A DNA stretch of 64,000 bases, taken from assembly GCA_030248195.1 (NCBI GenBank), contig JASAND010026615.1:1-64000 (forward strand), given 5' to 3'. The notes under the pieces were generated by a model. It was not told the DNA's origin. It ran no database searches and saw nothing but the letters and a program-made list of their open reading frames with translations. The DNA comes from Trissonchulus latispiculum. Its lineage: Eukaryota > Nematoda > Enoplea > Enoplida > Ironidae. Positions 42,388-54,811 of the stretch are shown piece after piece (position 1 is the stretch's first letter; every line of letters starts with the position of its first letter). The translations under genes and the position numbers were made by a program.

Positions 42388-42740
42388 GGGGGGGGGTCCT
42401 CCCCCCACGTCTGGGGGGGGGAGAAAAATTTTTAGAAAAATGTCTAAAAATAGCTATTTTTTGCTGCTGAGCTAAAAGATGCACTATTTTTGACTTAAAT
42501 TTAAGCTTAAAATAGCTAAAAAATGCTTAAAAATGGGGGAAAATCCGGCGAAGCCGGAAAAAAAATTTTCAAGATTTGCCGTAAAAACCCTATTTTTCCG
42601 GGCACTTCAGGGCATAGGTGTAATTGGGGGGGGGGGGCGGTTTGGGGGGGGGTACCCCCCCAGCCATTTCTCCAAACCCCCCCCGGATTTGTTGGGGCCC
42701 CCGGCCCCCCCCCCCCAAGTGGGGGGGGGGGGGCCTAAAA
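42388..42740. repeat. Poly-G/poly-C tract region
   Basis: Runs of 8-13 G or C flank a segment related to 26040-26180. Several G-runs are close enough for G-quadruplex formation. It lies 110-460 bp upstream of the NNT start codon on the coding side. Confidence 0.6.
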
Positions 42741-43109
42741 CTGCCTAGGCAAGCTACTATATCTCGCAGATTATATAATACCCTATTCAACATTTTTTAC
42801 TCTAATGTTGACCGTTCTATATGTGACAAACGTTGAAGCGAAGCGTGCAAGCCTGCGAATATGGGTTGTTCGGCCATAGGTGTATATATATACCTTGAGA
42901 AATCGGTGGGGGAGGGGGTAGCCGAAATTAGGGTGGGTGGGGTCAGCCGGTTTGAGGTGGGGTGGGGTCCGGAAAAATCGATTTTGGGGGAGGGGTCAAA
43001 ATTTAGAAAAATTCGCGAATTGGCTGAAAAAACGTTATTTCCATTTAAAAATCAACAATATGTTTTCATTTTTGCTCATTTAGTCGAAAAACTTGGATTT
43101 TTTGTAAAG
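42741..43109. other. No gene seen upstream of NNT
   Basis: G-rich then AT-rich DNA. If NNT has an untranslated first exon it lies here or in the repeats beyond, but I see no convincing core promoter element. Confidence 0.4.
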
Positions 43110-44859
43110 TTGGGACCGGTTCCAATTTTCACCGGTTCCGGTTCCCGGTTCCAAGTACAAAATTCGTGGTTACATTTTAACATTATTTATTATTGGATGC
43201 AGGTTCCCAGCAAGGGTTATACAATCAAAATTATAAAGCAATATTGCAAAACATTTGGAATAGGTAATGCGATAATAACCAACTGGGTTAAACTTTTTTG
43301 TTTACTTTGAATTTTAAAGTTTTTGCCTTACTTTGAGTTTGCTCCATTACAAACGCTGTTACTATATCCACAACATACACTAAAACTTGTAAAAAAATTA
43401 AAACTTTAGTATGGTCGAGCAAATTGTTACGATAATTAACGGTGAGATTCTACTGTGCATCTATATGCAGCGCCTTCTGAACAGAATCTTGTAAACTGCA
43501 CAACGTTTCAGTAAAACGTGCTGAGAATTGAGATATACTGGAGCTTAAATTTTTATTTCTTTAAAAAGAGTACAGTGTTTCTAAAGAAGCAAATAGTTTC
43601 CAAAAAATTTAAATGCATTTAAAATATTTAAAAGCTGAAAGCCAAATTGGAAAGAAGAACATATATATTAAAGTTATATTTAACGAAGAAATGTACAGTC
43701 GCTTGATTAAACAAAACAGCTAACAGATTACTTCTACAGGCTGTTCATTACTTGAACTTCGGTTGACTTTCGTCTCCGTTGCCGATAGCTTAAAAATAAG
43801 AAAATAAGTACTTTCGAAGTTTTCTACTCCTGTAAAATTTACTATTTTTAAAAACTGTTGCTTAAATCTTGCGTGCTGACAACACCACCTTCCATTTCCC
43901 AATTTTTTAGAAGATATATATACCCAATTTCCGACTGCATCCCATCGGGCTCTCATTTTTTTCTATGAGGTTAATATTCAAATATGTAAGCTGGCTTAAG
44001 TTTTCATTCGGCGCCCGTATCGGTCACGTCTTAACGAAAGTGCCCGTCTTTCATCAATTACAATTGGAATTTTAGAACAGAAAATTTCAAAAATTCGTTA
44101 AAATAAATTTAGAGACATTTTCACAACTGCATTTTGGTAAACACACAAAATTACTTAACAAAATTTGAAAAATCAGAAGCATGAAAACAAAAAATTACGA
44201 AATTCCAGAAAAAAGGAAGTAGAATTTTCCCTTACAATACATGTTTCTAATTTTTCAAGTATGTTTAACATTTAATTTTTGTCTTAACTCAGACGGGATA
44301 ATCTCACTAATGTTGAGTCAAAGAAATATTTGAAATTTCTCTTAATTCTATGCCTCGGCTTCAGCGAAAGCTGAAACGTGCCTCGATCACCTGAAAAGGG
44401 GAAGCGGGGGGTTTGTGTCACCTTCAGTGGAAGCTGAAGCTATGTCGTTTCCAGTTTAGGTTCTAAATTTATTCTATGGACTTTCAGCTTCAGTTTCAGT
44501 GCCAATAATTGTACCCTCATTTCACGTTTAGTTTGAAATTCTTAATTATTATCCGTCGCATCCTACATATTTCGCCTTCAGGTCTAAATTTGTTTAGTTT
44601 CAGTTGAAACTAGATCTTTAGTTTCAATTTCAGTCACTAGTTTGAAAAAGATAATATGAATGGCAACACTGCATGGCGACCACAAATTCCAGCTTTTGCA
44701 AAATTTAAACTCCTGCAAAAAATTAGTTCAAGTCCATTTTTAAGAGTGGAACCGGCCGGTTCCACATCCTACCGGTTCCGGTTCCGGTTCTAAAATTCCT
44801 CCCGGTTCGGTTCCGGTTCCGGTTCCGGTTCCAACCGGTTCTAGTGGAACCGGTCCCAA
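43110..44859. mobile_element. Non-autonomous hAT-like element with GGTTCC arrays
   Basis: Inverted ends TTGGGACCGGTTCC (43110-43123) and complement (44846-44859). Subterminal arrays of CCGGTTCC/GGAACCGG lie inside both ends and the AT-rich centre has AGTTTC motifs at 44340-44640. The pattern resembles hAT derivatives. No target duplication was found and the short minus ORF at 43720-43956 is not recognisable. Confidence 0.65.
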
Positions 44860-45818
44860 GTCTACCTTAAAGCTCTTTATGTGCTCTTTCACGCTGGGCA
44901 TTCAAATGTATCATATTATGAAGCTTTAAATTAGATTATGATTTTTAATTCATGAAGGTAGCTATTCAGTCATGAAGAGATTTGCACAGCATTATGAAGC
45001 CTTTTTTGCTCTTTACCTAGGGCATCATCCGGAGCTTTAATAAAACTTTGATTTTAAACCATAATGGTATCTACACTAACATCTTAGTTGCCGAAATTTC
45101 AGAACATGCCCTGCCAATCAGAATAGCTTCAGTCGGGATTTCTTTAAAATTGATAATCCCGATAATGCAAGCACCACCTTAAGGTGCTGGTTTCCTTTCG
45201 TGTATTTTTGACTCATGCGGCCCTAACGTAGCTAAAACTTACGAAATAACCCATTTCCATGCTTTGTAACATTCTGTGACCAAATCCGTATTTCTAGGCA
45301 GTAGTATACATTTCCCCAGTTTTGGCACAGCAACCATATTTAACGAGTAATCTTGAATCAACATTGGAAAAATCCAAGTAAAGTTCAATGCAAATCATAA
45401 TTAATTCTTCCTAAACACCTACCAGTTCTGGCACAGCAACCCTTTTCTATGCAATCAGAATTGGAAAACTCCAACAAAAGTTGCAATCCAAATTATAATT
45501 AAGTCGTAATGTTGCACAGAAAGTTGGAAACAATGAAATGCAACTATAGCGTTATCCTAGTATATGTTAGTAGGTACACAAACCTATTAATTTATTAATG
45601 CACTATATGCAAGTATATATTGTACTATTTCCAATTAGGTGATTAAAGTGAGATATCATTTCTCAGAATAGTTAGTCAGTCAGTAAAGTCGGTCAGCAAA
45701 TTCTGAAGCAAAATGAGGTGAATGAAGTGAGGTATAATTTCCCAGAATAATGAGTCAGTCGTTGAGTCAGTCAGTGAAATTTGACCGTTTCAGTTCAGTT
45801 CAGTTTAGTTTAATTTCG

Positions 45819-48800
45819 TTAACGTCGACCATTATTACGACGAACAACGTTCCGCCACATTCTTGGATTGTAATTCAGAACCATTTCCAGTGCTTCAATT
45901 TCGTCAATGTCATCATTGATTTTCCTATTAATCTGACATTGGCGTATGAAATATTCTCGATGCTGGGCCAACACCCGTGCGTCCATATCAGTTGCGAGAT
46001 CCAAGTAATCTTTTTCCAAGGACGTATTTTTGGTTGAACTAGGACGCGGAACCTTGCACTGAAAATAATACCGACCATAAGTGTCCAAAGAAAAGCAAGT
46101 CAACTAAAGCTATATAATTTGCGTAAAGTTTGTACAGGCAGTATTTTATAACAAAGTTCATAATATGTGTATTTACCTTCATGCGAACTTTTTCCCCTTG
46201 ATGGTCGTGAAAACGAGTATCTTGTCTTTTGCAAAGTGGACATGTGCAAACGCTAGCAGTCCACTGTTCTAGGCATTCGTAGTGATAAACGTGTTCACAC
46301 GTTGCGTAGCGAAATCGAGATTTATCAAGAAATTGCTCTGTGCATACTACACATGAAACAGGATTTGTCATAGTTGCTTTAATCCAAAGTCCTTCCGCTT
46401 TCTCAGACAGCTCATCTCGACATCCCCACTTACCAGTCCCACGAGAAGTTGAACGTTGGTCATCATTCCCGGACAGTATCTAAACAGTGTAAGACGATAG
46501 TTAGAGATGAATTTACGATAAAGTTATTAGACATGACTAATATAAAGAAGGACCTTGTGACTCATACTGTCATTGATGAAAAGAGGGATTTAATTTAATG
46601 TGAAGCATATGTTAGATAGCATAGCATAGCATATGTCGTTGTTGTTCATTTCAGGGCTCCATCAGCTTTAGAAAAGCTACAAGAGAGCACTTCGGCATCT
46701 ACAGGCCCAGCACACGTTTTTGCATAGTGGGGACCACATATCGGAGAATCCGGAATGGAAATGATGTGGGGGATTGGACCCATCCGCTCGGTAGCACAAT
46801 TTGAGGACTCCAGATGCGGCTAAGAAAATGTCATTTTCAATGACAGAATGGTTTTTGCAATCTCATGTTATTTGGGAAAGAAAGTTTAATGTTAAAGTTA
46901 GGTAGTATAATTAGCACTGAAATATACGCAAAGTAATATCACACTTACAGTTTGGGGTAGCAATGGTGTCGGAGTAGGACTGGGAATCTGAAAAGATATA
47001 TTCTGAGTGATTCCGATGGCTTAGTATCAATCAACTTACGGTGGTGATTCCTTTAGGAGACATCAACTTTGAACCAGTATTACTCAACGATTACTTGGAG
47101 TTAAGAAGCCATTTTATATCAATATGCAGCTCAACATTTGCCCTTTCTAATGAAACAGCGAAACTAACTTTAGTTTCTAATTTCTAATTTCTACAGCGAA
47201 ACTAACTTTAGTTCTTGGAAATTATTTTACTGCATTTTTGAAATAATCTAATTTTCCAGATTTTTTGAAGACTAAAGTAAATTTTTTCGTGAAGCATCGG
47301 CCATATCATTCGATTCCACTATCAAATAGCTGGGGACCCTTTTTTAGTTATTATGAAACCTCTATACGTTATAAAGAAATTAGCTAAGATGTATGCACAA
47401 CCTGGATTTTGTCTACGTTTCCCAACTTTGGAAAGCAACCACTTTAGCTAGAAAGCAGCAATCGGGACAACTATAAAAGGGTCCCTGGGTATTTTAGCGT
47501 AAAACACGTCCAGTAAGTGGCAACCATCTAGCTTGCATAGTAAATGCTCCACAATCGCTGGAAAAAATTTGGTCATGTTTTTGCAATAACTACATTTTCT
47601 AGGATAGCAGCGTATGGGGTAGCAGTTAGAACATAATAGAGTGATGGATAATCGGTCTCGACGAGCCTTCAAATAGACACCCGTAGTTTAATTTTACGGC
47701 TTACGTAGCTCAAGAAATGGCGCATTATTTGATTTCTGCAAAAAATGACGTTTTCAACGCCAAAATAGGACAATCGACTATATCTCACGATAGCAAAAAG
47801 CTAGAAAGATGCTTCAAAGATCAAAAATGTAGCGCCCAACAAGATCTTTCGAATGAATATAATCATAGCTGTACAGTAACTGCCTAACTGTCAAAAATTG
47901 ACAGAAACCACCCCGAACGGAGACTTCGAATTTTTGAAGCGAGATTGCGCGGAGGGTGTTAGAATGCTAAATGAACTTATTTTGGAAAGTTTCATCACAT
48001 TTCATCCAGATTTATACCGTCAATCAACAATATTTGCCCAAAAGGAATCACCACCTTAAGGTGATGACTCCTTTTGGGCACATGTTGTTATTTGGCGGCG
48101 TAAATCAAGATTAAATTTGACGAAACTTTCCGAAATAAGTTCTTTTAGCGTTCTAGCACGCTCTGTGCAATCTCGACTCTCGACTTAAAAAATTCGAGAT
48201 TTCCGGTTAGAGTAGTTTTTCCCCAATTTCTAAACGTTTGGCAGCTGCTATACAGTTATGACTATATTCATTCGAAAGATCTAATTGAGCTTCACATTTT
48301 TGCTTTTTAAAGCAAGTTTCTAGCTTTTCTCTACCGTCAGATATAGCCGGTTTTCCTGTTTTGTCGTCGAAAACTTGTCATTTTTGCAGAAATCATATAA
48401 TCCAACATTTTTTGAACTATGCAAGCCGTAAAATCAAACTAAGGGCGTCGGTCTGAAGGTCTCACACACAAAGAGCGATTTCACAATAAATAAAAAATCG
48501 TCCCCACATATTTGATGGAGGTATCGAATGATGTAACCGATGTCTCGCGAAAAAATTTACTTTAGTCTGTAAAAATTCTGAAAAAATATGCTTCTTCTAA
48601 AATGTGTTAAAAATATTTTAGAAAAGCAACATTACTTTCGCGGCATGAAAGAGAAAGTGTCAAGCTACATTTTGATATAAAAATGGTTTCTTATCTCCAA
48701 GTAATGAATGAGTAATAATTTTGCAAACTTTATGTAACCAAAGGGAATCACCACCTTAAGTAAACTAGCAAAACTGCAAAACGAGAGCAAGTGTGATGCA

Positions 48801-49958
48801 GGCCTGTGTTGTCACATAAATGTTATAGACAATTAAGCATTCTGTTCGTTACCTGTATCAAGAGTACATAATGATAAGAGTATGACAGCAGGCACACTTC
48901 CTGTTATCAGCAGAAAACCATGCTCTGCACGCTAACGCCCTACCCGCCTCCACAAATCGGTACCCAGTGAGCCCCCCACAAAGCAGACCCCAGGCAGCCC
49001 CCCCCCACAAATCAGACCCTAGTGAATTTGACCCCCCCCCCCCCAAATCGGCCCCCTGTGAAATGATCCCTCCCCCACAAATTAAATCCCAGTGAAATGA
49101 CCTCCCCACAAATCAGACCCTAGTGAAGTCCACTAGGGTCTGATTTGTGGGGGGGGGTCACTGGGTACCGATTTGTGGGGGGGGGGGTAGGGCGTTAGCG
49201 TGCAGAGCACGGTTTTCGGCTGGTAGCAGGAAGTGTGCCTGCTGCCATACTCTTATCATTATGTACTCTTGCCTGTATTAAATGTATGACAACTGCCGTC
49301 TTGCTGCAAGACGTAGGTAGCTAAAAACAGTATACATAAGCGGTCACATAGTACGAAGGATTGGCACATTGTAATTTAATTCGGCTCGATATCGTAATCG
49401 TGATCAATAGCAGGAAGTGTGCCTGCTGCCATACTCTTATCATTATGTACTCTTGCCTGTATTAAATGTATGACAACTGCCGTCTTGCTGCAAGACGTAG
49501 GTAGCTAAAAACAGTATACATAAGCGGTCACATAGTACGAAGGGATTGGCACATTGTAATTTAATTCGGCTCGATATCGTAATCGTGATCAATAGCAGGA
49601 AGTGTGCCTGCTGCCATACTCTTATCATTATGTACTCTTGCCTGTATTAAATGTATGACAACTGCCGTCTTGCTGCCAGACGTAGGTAGCTAAAAACAGT
49701 ATACATAAGCGGTCACATAGTACGAAGGGATTGGCACATTGTAATTTAATTCGGCTCGATATCGTAATCGTGATCAATCGTAATAAAACCATGTTCTCCG
49801 CAACAATAGTTTAAGCAACTAAAACTAAATCTGATTTTATTCATATGGTTACATTTGTTGGTGCCGAGGTTGAAGTAGATGTAGTGCTAACAATACTAGC
49901 AGTACTAACACTACTAACATTCGACGGCTCTTCCGCAGATTTTGATTGCCGACCTCGT
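45819..49958 (-). CDS. RING-H2 finger protein, left copy, intact, at least 5 exons
   Basis: Likely an E3 ubiquitin-ligase-type protein; the role is inferred from the finger. Exons: 49853-49958, 46949-46987, 46703-46819, 46177-46479 and 45819-46058, all GT-AG. The four introns inside this set are phase 0 and the joined frame codes for 267 residues. The first exon encodes a basic RGRQSK patch then a Ser/Thr-rich tail. Next come a Pro/Thr exon and a Pro/Cys exon. The RING exon has CVVC, CEHVYHYEC and CPLC in C3H2C3-like order, preceded by DELSEKAEG. The last exon is acidic and helical (DDIDEIEALEM) and ends in a basic VVRRNN tail. The true start was not found; it should lie above 49958. Two TTAA elements and a MITE sit in the first intron. 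Confidence 0.75.
47040..48055. mobile_element. TTAA-flanked foldback element, copy B
   Basis: Ends GGTGGTGATTCCTTTAGG and complement; left flank TTAC, right flank TTAA (48056-48059). Same orientation as the copy at 4563. The equivalent position in the right arm (about 60280) is an empty CAAGTTAAGTAAAC site, so it inserted after the duplication. Confidence 0.85.
48060..48755. mobile_element. TTAA-flanked foldback element, copy C
   Basis: Ends GGTGATGACTCCTTTTGG and GGAATCACCACC, with TTAA at 48056-48059 shared with copy B and at 48756-48759. Orientation is opposite to copy B, so the two lie tail to tail. Confidence 0.85.
48859..49271. mobile_element. Palindromic MITE with CAAGAGTACATAATGATAAGAG ends
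   Basis: Inverted arms of about 140 bp with poly-C and poly-G cores, flanked by the direct repeat CCTGTAT (48852-48858, 49272-49278; 8 bp with one mismatch). The right arm of the large palindrome has an empty site here (about 60180). Confidence 0.85.
49224..49777 (+). repeat. 184-bp tandem triplication including a MITE end
   Basis: Units start at 49224, 49408 and 49593. Each holds the right end of the MITE (AGCAGGAAGTG...GTACTCTTG) followed by the adjacent host sequence up to ATCGTGATCAAT. The copies differ by only a few bases, so the event is recent. Confidence 0.9.
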
Positions 49959-52900
49959 CTGCATTTGGTAAACTATTTGTAAGATGTGCAGAAGAATAAA
50001 GAAACAATTCTGAAATGGTAGCTATGGTTTGAGTTAATGTGAATAGTTTGTGCATTTTCTGCAGGTTTGTGCAGGTAATTTGCAGCAAAGTTTGAAAGAC
50101 TGTAATTTACTCAATTCTTGGAGTTTAATGACAATTTTTTATATCATTTTAAAGCTTGGAATCTGCAAATTACTACTAAATAAATTACAGCTGTCACAAT
50201 TCTACTGTTCGACTTGGATAAGCAATAACACAAAACAATTTTGAACATGGCTTTCCCGAAATGTAGGAAAGCTACAGAAAGGCGGCCAGTTCAGAGATCA
50301 AAATAAACGTCTTCGCCAGAGTAATTTTTTTCTGAAATTGTTTAACGAAGAAATATACTCGATATTTTGAGAAAATGTAAATTTGTTCGATTTTCTTCAA
50401 AAATTTCAAGTTTGGATGCTTACTTCTCCCGAACAAAACGACTAAACGCAAAACCCTGAAAAATAGCCCTCGGCAATTGTCCCGAAAACGTGTGTGTAAA
50501 GTCACTTTCATATTGCTTGCTTGTGTTGAGAGAAATCCGTGTTCGAAACAATCTGGTTGTTTTAAAATTAAAATTAAAAAATTTCACATTTTCGTTTCTG
50601 AGCTTCGGCAGAGATGCTGCAGAGATCTCTCTTTTGGCATAACATGTCCTATAAAAGTACAAACATGGACAAAGCTTGACTGACGAACCAGCGCTGTCGA
50701 TGCTGTCGAAAACTTGTAATATTTGATTTTTTCAAATAATGAAATTTTTGTTTTGTAAGTTTTGGACCTCGAAAATGAATTTTCCTTGTTATCTTTTGAA
50801 CCGCAAGGAATCGAAAAGTAATCTCAAGAGCAAAATTGTAGGTCTTAGTGAGAGGGTTCGAATGACTATATTAAATTTGTCCGTGTAGGGTGGCACAGTG
50901 CAACTTGTGGCGGATAATGCCTAATTTGTCCAAAACTGCCATTTTCAGGCCGCGACTGTTCTAAAAATGTTTTCTAGGCTAAATGATGTAATTGTAGCAA
51001 ATTTGAATGAATTTCAACAACAATTGCGCTTTTAAAGTCCAAAAACACACGAACCCGAACCAGCACCTTTAAGAAGCATTATAGAAGTTGATTAATGATT
51101 GGAATAATGTGTTAATCTATTAATCATCACTCATCAATCGTCAGTGTGATAGGTAGAAATGTATAAGGTAAAGTTTACTTAAGTATATAGTATACTCAAT
51201 ATACCTGAGGACCATCATTTCGGTTTACATTGATATAGATGAGACAGCTGAACCGTCTGGTTCATCCAGGATTACATTCATGCACAATCCATTCATAGAT
51301 AGACATATATTAAGTCCGTTAATACCATAGGTCAGCCCAAAAACTGTAACCAAAGGCATAAGAGTATGCATGGGGAAAGATAATTGGAATTTGGTGAAAC
51401 TCTAAAAAACTTCTGGGACAAAACGTTCTGGTACAAACTGGGGACGTTATTAAGCAATATATACCAAATCCGCGTGATTGTAAAACGCCAGGTCCGTTAG
51501 ATAAATATAACCAAAGAGAAAAGGCTACAATCGCAATTAAGAAATCTTAAATCACAGTAGAAGCCACATAACGCCGGGTGCACAATTTAAATAGCAAGGT
51601 AGAGCGCCGGCACTTAAAGAAATTAGTAACTAGACAAATTATGGAATCTAAATGGGAAACGAAAGAGAAGTCTTGCAACTAATCCTTGGACCTCATTAAC
51701 GTACAGCGACTGGTAGGAAAGAACATTAAGCACACGGCTGTTAGAAGAAAATTAATACAAATTTTAAGCAGCGTTTAGCTAGGGTAATACGTCATAAAAG
51801 TAATGGAAAAGTTTGCTCCTTGCACAATAGCAAACTAGTGAGAGCTGTAGCTTATTAGTACGTGCAAACGTTGTGGCATTTCAGTGCATGTATGCCTTGG
51901 TTAATACAACTTTGCACCGCCAGATCGGTTGTTGAAACCATGAATGCAGCCGAGACTGAATTAACTAGGAATGTATACAAGCTGGAAAGTGTCTAGTTAA
52001 TCAATTACTGATTCAACCAGGAGTAACTAAATAGCATAAGCTGTCAAAACAAATATCTCTTAAATCTTCCATCTAAAATACCGGCTTATTAATGCATAAA
52101 TAAACTCCGGAATTATCCATTTCGCAAAGAGAAAAAGCAAACATTGTAAATGTGAAATACCAGTCAGCTGTATACACAAAATGAAAGCAAATCCAAATAT
52201 TAGAAAAAGCTCATCTAAGGACAAAGGAAATTACTCTATTTGTAGTGAGGTGTGAACTGAGCTATGGCATGAGGTAAAGATTCTGAGAAACAGTAAACAT
52301 TGAAAATGTGAAATACCAGTCAGGTGTATACACAAAATGAAACAAACCCAAATATCAAACACAGCTGATTTACAGTCTCAAACATGCTTAAACTCTAGAA
52401 AGCACCAATGTTGTTAAACGTTGGGTATGCGTGTCCCTCTTGTCTGAAAATCTTGTCTGTTGTAAAACACGTCCAACGTGAAGGACATAGGGTGAAATTG
52501 TTAGCGTGAAACACAATTATTAGCCCCATTCTGTAAAGCAAATATTACAGATTATTGATCAGTTACTAGGAACAATTGTTATGATCATGTTAACATGTTG
52601 ACGTCATGTTAACAAATAAGATTGATCCTGAGGAGCCGCGACTGTCGACTCTGGTTGAAAGTTTAAACAGTTCAAAACCGGGTCCAGTGAAGCGCAGAGC
52701 GAAATTCTGAACTGAACCGCAGAGGTTCACAATAAAGATAAGGCACAGAGGAAATGACTCCATTTATAGTAATGTGTGAACTGACGTATGGTATGAGGTA
52801 GAGATCCTGAGATTAAAACAAGAGCCTAAAATTAAAATCGAAGATACAGTTTTAAATATTAAGACCTGAGGACTGATAGTACAAAAATTTGAATTTATAA

Positions 52901-53450
52901 AGCACAAGCTTAAAAAGCATGAAAATATTTCGTTACTTGACAAAATATTAGCTAGGGTGTTATCGTTACATGACAGTTCGCATGGCGACATGGATATTTA
53001 GACAGCAATAATAATATCTCATTTTGCAGTGATGGTTAATAGAAATCGTTCAAGTCTTCAGACTGAATAGATAGAGGGTACGCAAATGCTTGCAGTTATT
53101 TGGGCTCCAAATAGCTTTAGTTAATTTCAAGCTTAGATTATTGCAGCTAGGATACCATTGTGAATATAAGAAAGCTTTAAGAACTAGTCATACCTGAAAT
53201 ACTCTCCTGTAGTCCCAAATGCAGCAATTGATGCAAATTCCAAATACAGTCCAGTCCAAAATGAAGTCAAACGTAACTAATTCTGAAAGCGCAACACTAT
53301 CCTGTTGCCTTTCATTAAGTATTGTTCTGTTGCCTGGCAACAAATGTAAACACTGTTAACTAGAGAGCCAAAGTAATTTTACTGCTGGATTGAATGAGTA
53401 TTCATTGAGTACTGGAAATTTGTTAGTGATGATTGTACGTTGTCATTAGT

Positions 53451-54811
53451 AGGAAATTGAATTGAAGAGCGATTATACCTTACGTGTACTGGTTAACCAC
53501 TCAAAACTGGATCATCAGTTTGAAAGGCCAAAGTACCCTTAATTGCTCAAACAATTATTAGTTCAAACAGATGTGAGCAGCAATTTCTTTCAACTGTTAC
53601 AGAGAGGAAATATAAGGGTATAACGTCAACCTTAAAGTTTTGCCTTCCCTGACTAGCAAAGGTACAACATGAAGTTATTTTAATATAAACAAATGTTATA
53701 ATGGGTCCGTCACGTTAAACTCGCCCTGATGTGTAGGCTTAGTCATGACTAAAAAAAATTAGTCACAAAATTCCCGGACTAACAAAATTATTAGCCCGGA
53801 AATTTTGTGACTAAATTGTTTTAGTCACAAAATTTCCGGTCTAACAAATTTATTTGTCTGGAAATTTTGTGACTAATTTTTTTAGTCACAAAATTTCCGG
53901 ACTAATTTTTTGTTTGTCATGACTAAGCCTACACATCAGGGCGAGTTTAACGGGACGGACCCATAATATGCGAAAGCATGAATGCTATTAAATCAGTCAG
54001 CACATTAAAATGTTTGCTACAAACAAAACACTCATACAAATCCTGGTTGTCAAATTTAATTGTTTTCCACAAGAGTCATCCCACTGGGTTTTTTTGGGAG
54101 GGATCCTGAGCAAATCACGTGGTGTTAGTAAACAGAAAGAAATTTTTATTACATCCACGTGACTCACCCCGCGGCTGCACAGCCCATTACGCCGCGTCCA
54201 CATACAACAGTGTACTACATCTGACACGACACTGCTGGTGCGTGCAAGATCACGTCAGGTTTAGTAGGCAAACAGATACGATGGTGACACCCCAGTTTGG
54301 TAGGCCACGGGGAAGGTTCGAGTACGTATATCACATAGTTAGTAAAGGTAGTTAGTATGACTTTCAAAACCATTCAATGAAAATGTCAAAACCACCAGAA
54401 TCCAATGTGGGTTTGAAGCAGTGTAGCAAGCAAGCCAGGAGCTGACACTGTTTGAGTAGGTTAGGAGACGTTTTCCAAAGCAAAAAAGCTGAGTTTGGAT
54501 TCGAATGTGTCAATACTGTTGGAAATACATCCATTTGTCACAGTATAGTTTTCCAATGCAACCATAAGAGTATCAAACAATGAATTTTTAAGTCCTCAAA
54601 AGCGTTCAGGAAGAAAACGTCAGTAGTTAGTTATATAATCCAAAGTTGCTTGAAACGCGTTAAGGAACGTGTTCTAGCTTGGCTGTTGTATTTAGGGACT
54701 AGTGCAGCTATTTCGTGGCTAACCTCCCATAGCCATTGTCGTTGTTTTCAAAGCGTGAATAAAAATGACCAATAATGGAAAATGTGCACTGGTTTATTGT
54801 AGTGTACCTCA
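53451..54811. other. Unique centre of the large palindrome
   Basis: About 1.36 kb separates the arms. It contains the MITE at 53703-53962 and a short minus ORF at 53997-54227 without recognisable features. No gene is supported. Confidence 0.6.
53703..53962. mobile_element. MITE with alternating TTAGTCACAAAATTTCCGG blocks
   Basis: Near-perfect palindrome of 260 bp with ends GGGTCCGTCACGTTAAACTC and complement, flanked by ATAAT on both sides (53698-53702, 53963-53967). The core alternates AGTCACAAAATTTCCGG with its reverse complement six times. Confidence 0.9.

Larger units (their letters stand above)
45180..51066 (-). mobile_element. Putative TTAA-flanked unit carrying a RING-H2 gene
   Basis: The left end reads TTAAGGTGCTGGTTTC and continues CGTGTATTTTTG. 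The right end, on the other strand, reads TTAAAGGTGCTGGTTC and continues CGTGTGTTTTTG, giving an inverted terminus of about 34 bases with TTAA at both edges. Between them lies the five-exon RING gene and, in its first intron, later MITE insertions. No transposase was recognised, so it could be a non-autonomous element with a captured gene. The termini resemble those of the TTAA elements at 4563 and 47040. Confidence 0.5.
45301..53450 (+). repeat. Left arm of a 17-kb inverted duplication
   Basis: Reverse-complement similarity to 54812-62275 runs almost the whole length, from about 45301 (matches 62270) to about 53450 (matches 54815). Anchors include the RING gene, the 49.85-50.1 kb exon, the CCAGCACCTTTAA block at 51050, and the ATTGATGCAAATTCC block at 53235. 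Differences are mainly insertions in one arm plus scattered substitutions. Confidence 0.88.

Noticed and set aside
42523..42836. Gly/Pro-rich ORFs on both strands
   Set aside because: They arise from poly-G/poly-C tracts of a repeat.
50272..50683. Overlapping ORFs on both strands at 50.3-50.7 kb
   Set aside because: No conservation with the right arm, where this stretch is absent, and no recognisable domain.
53997..54227. 76-codon minus-strand ORF in the palindrome spacer
   Set aside because: No splice context, no domain and composition of random sequence.
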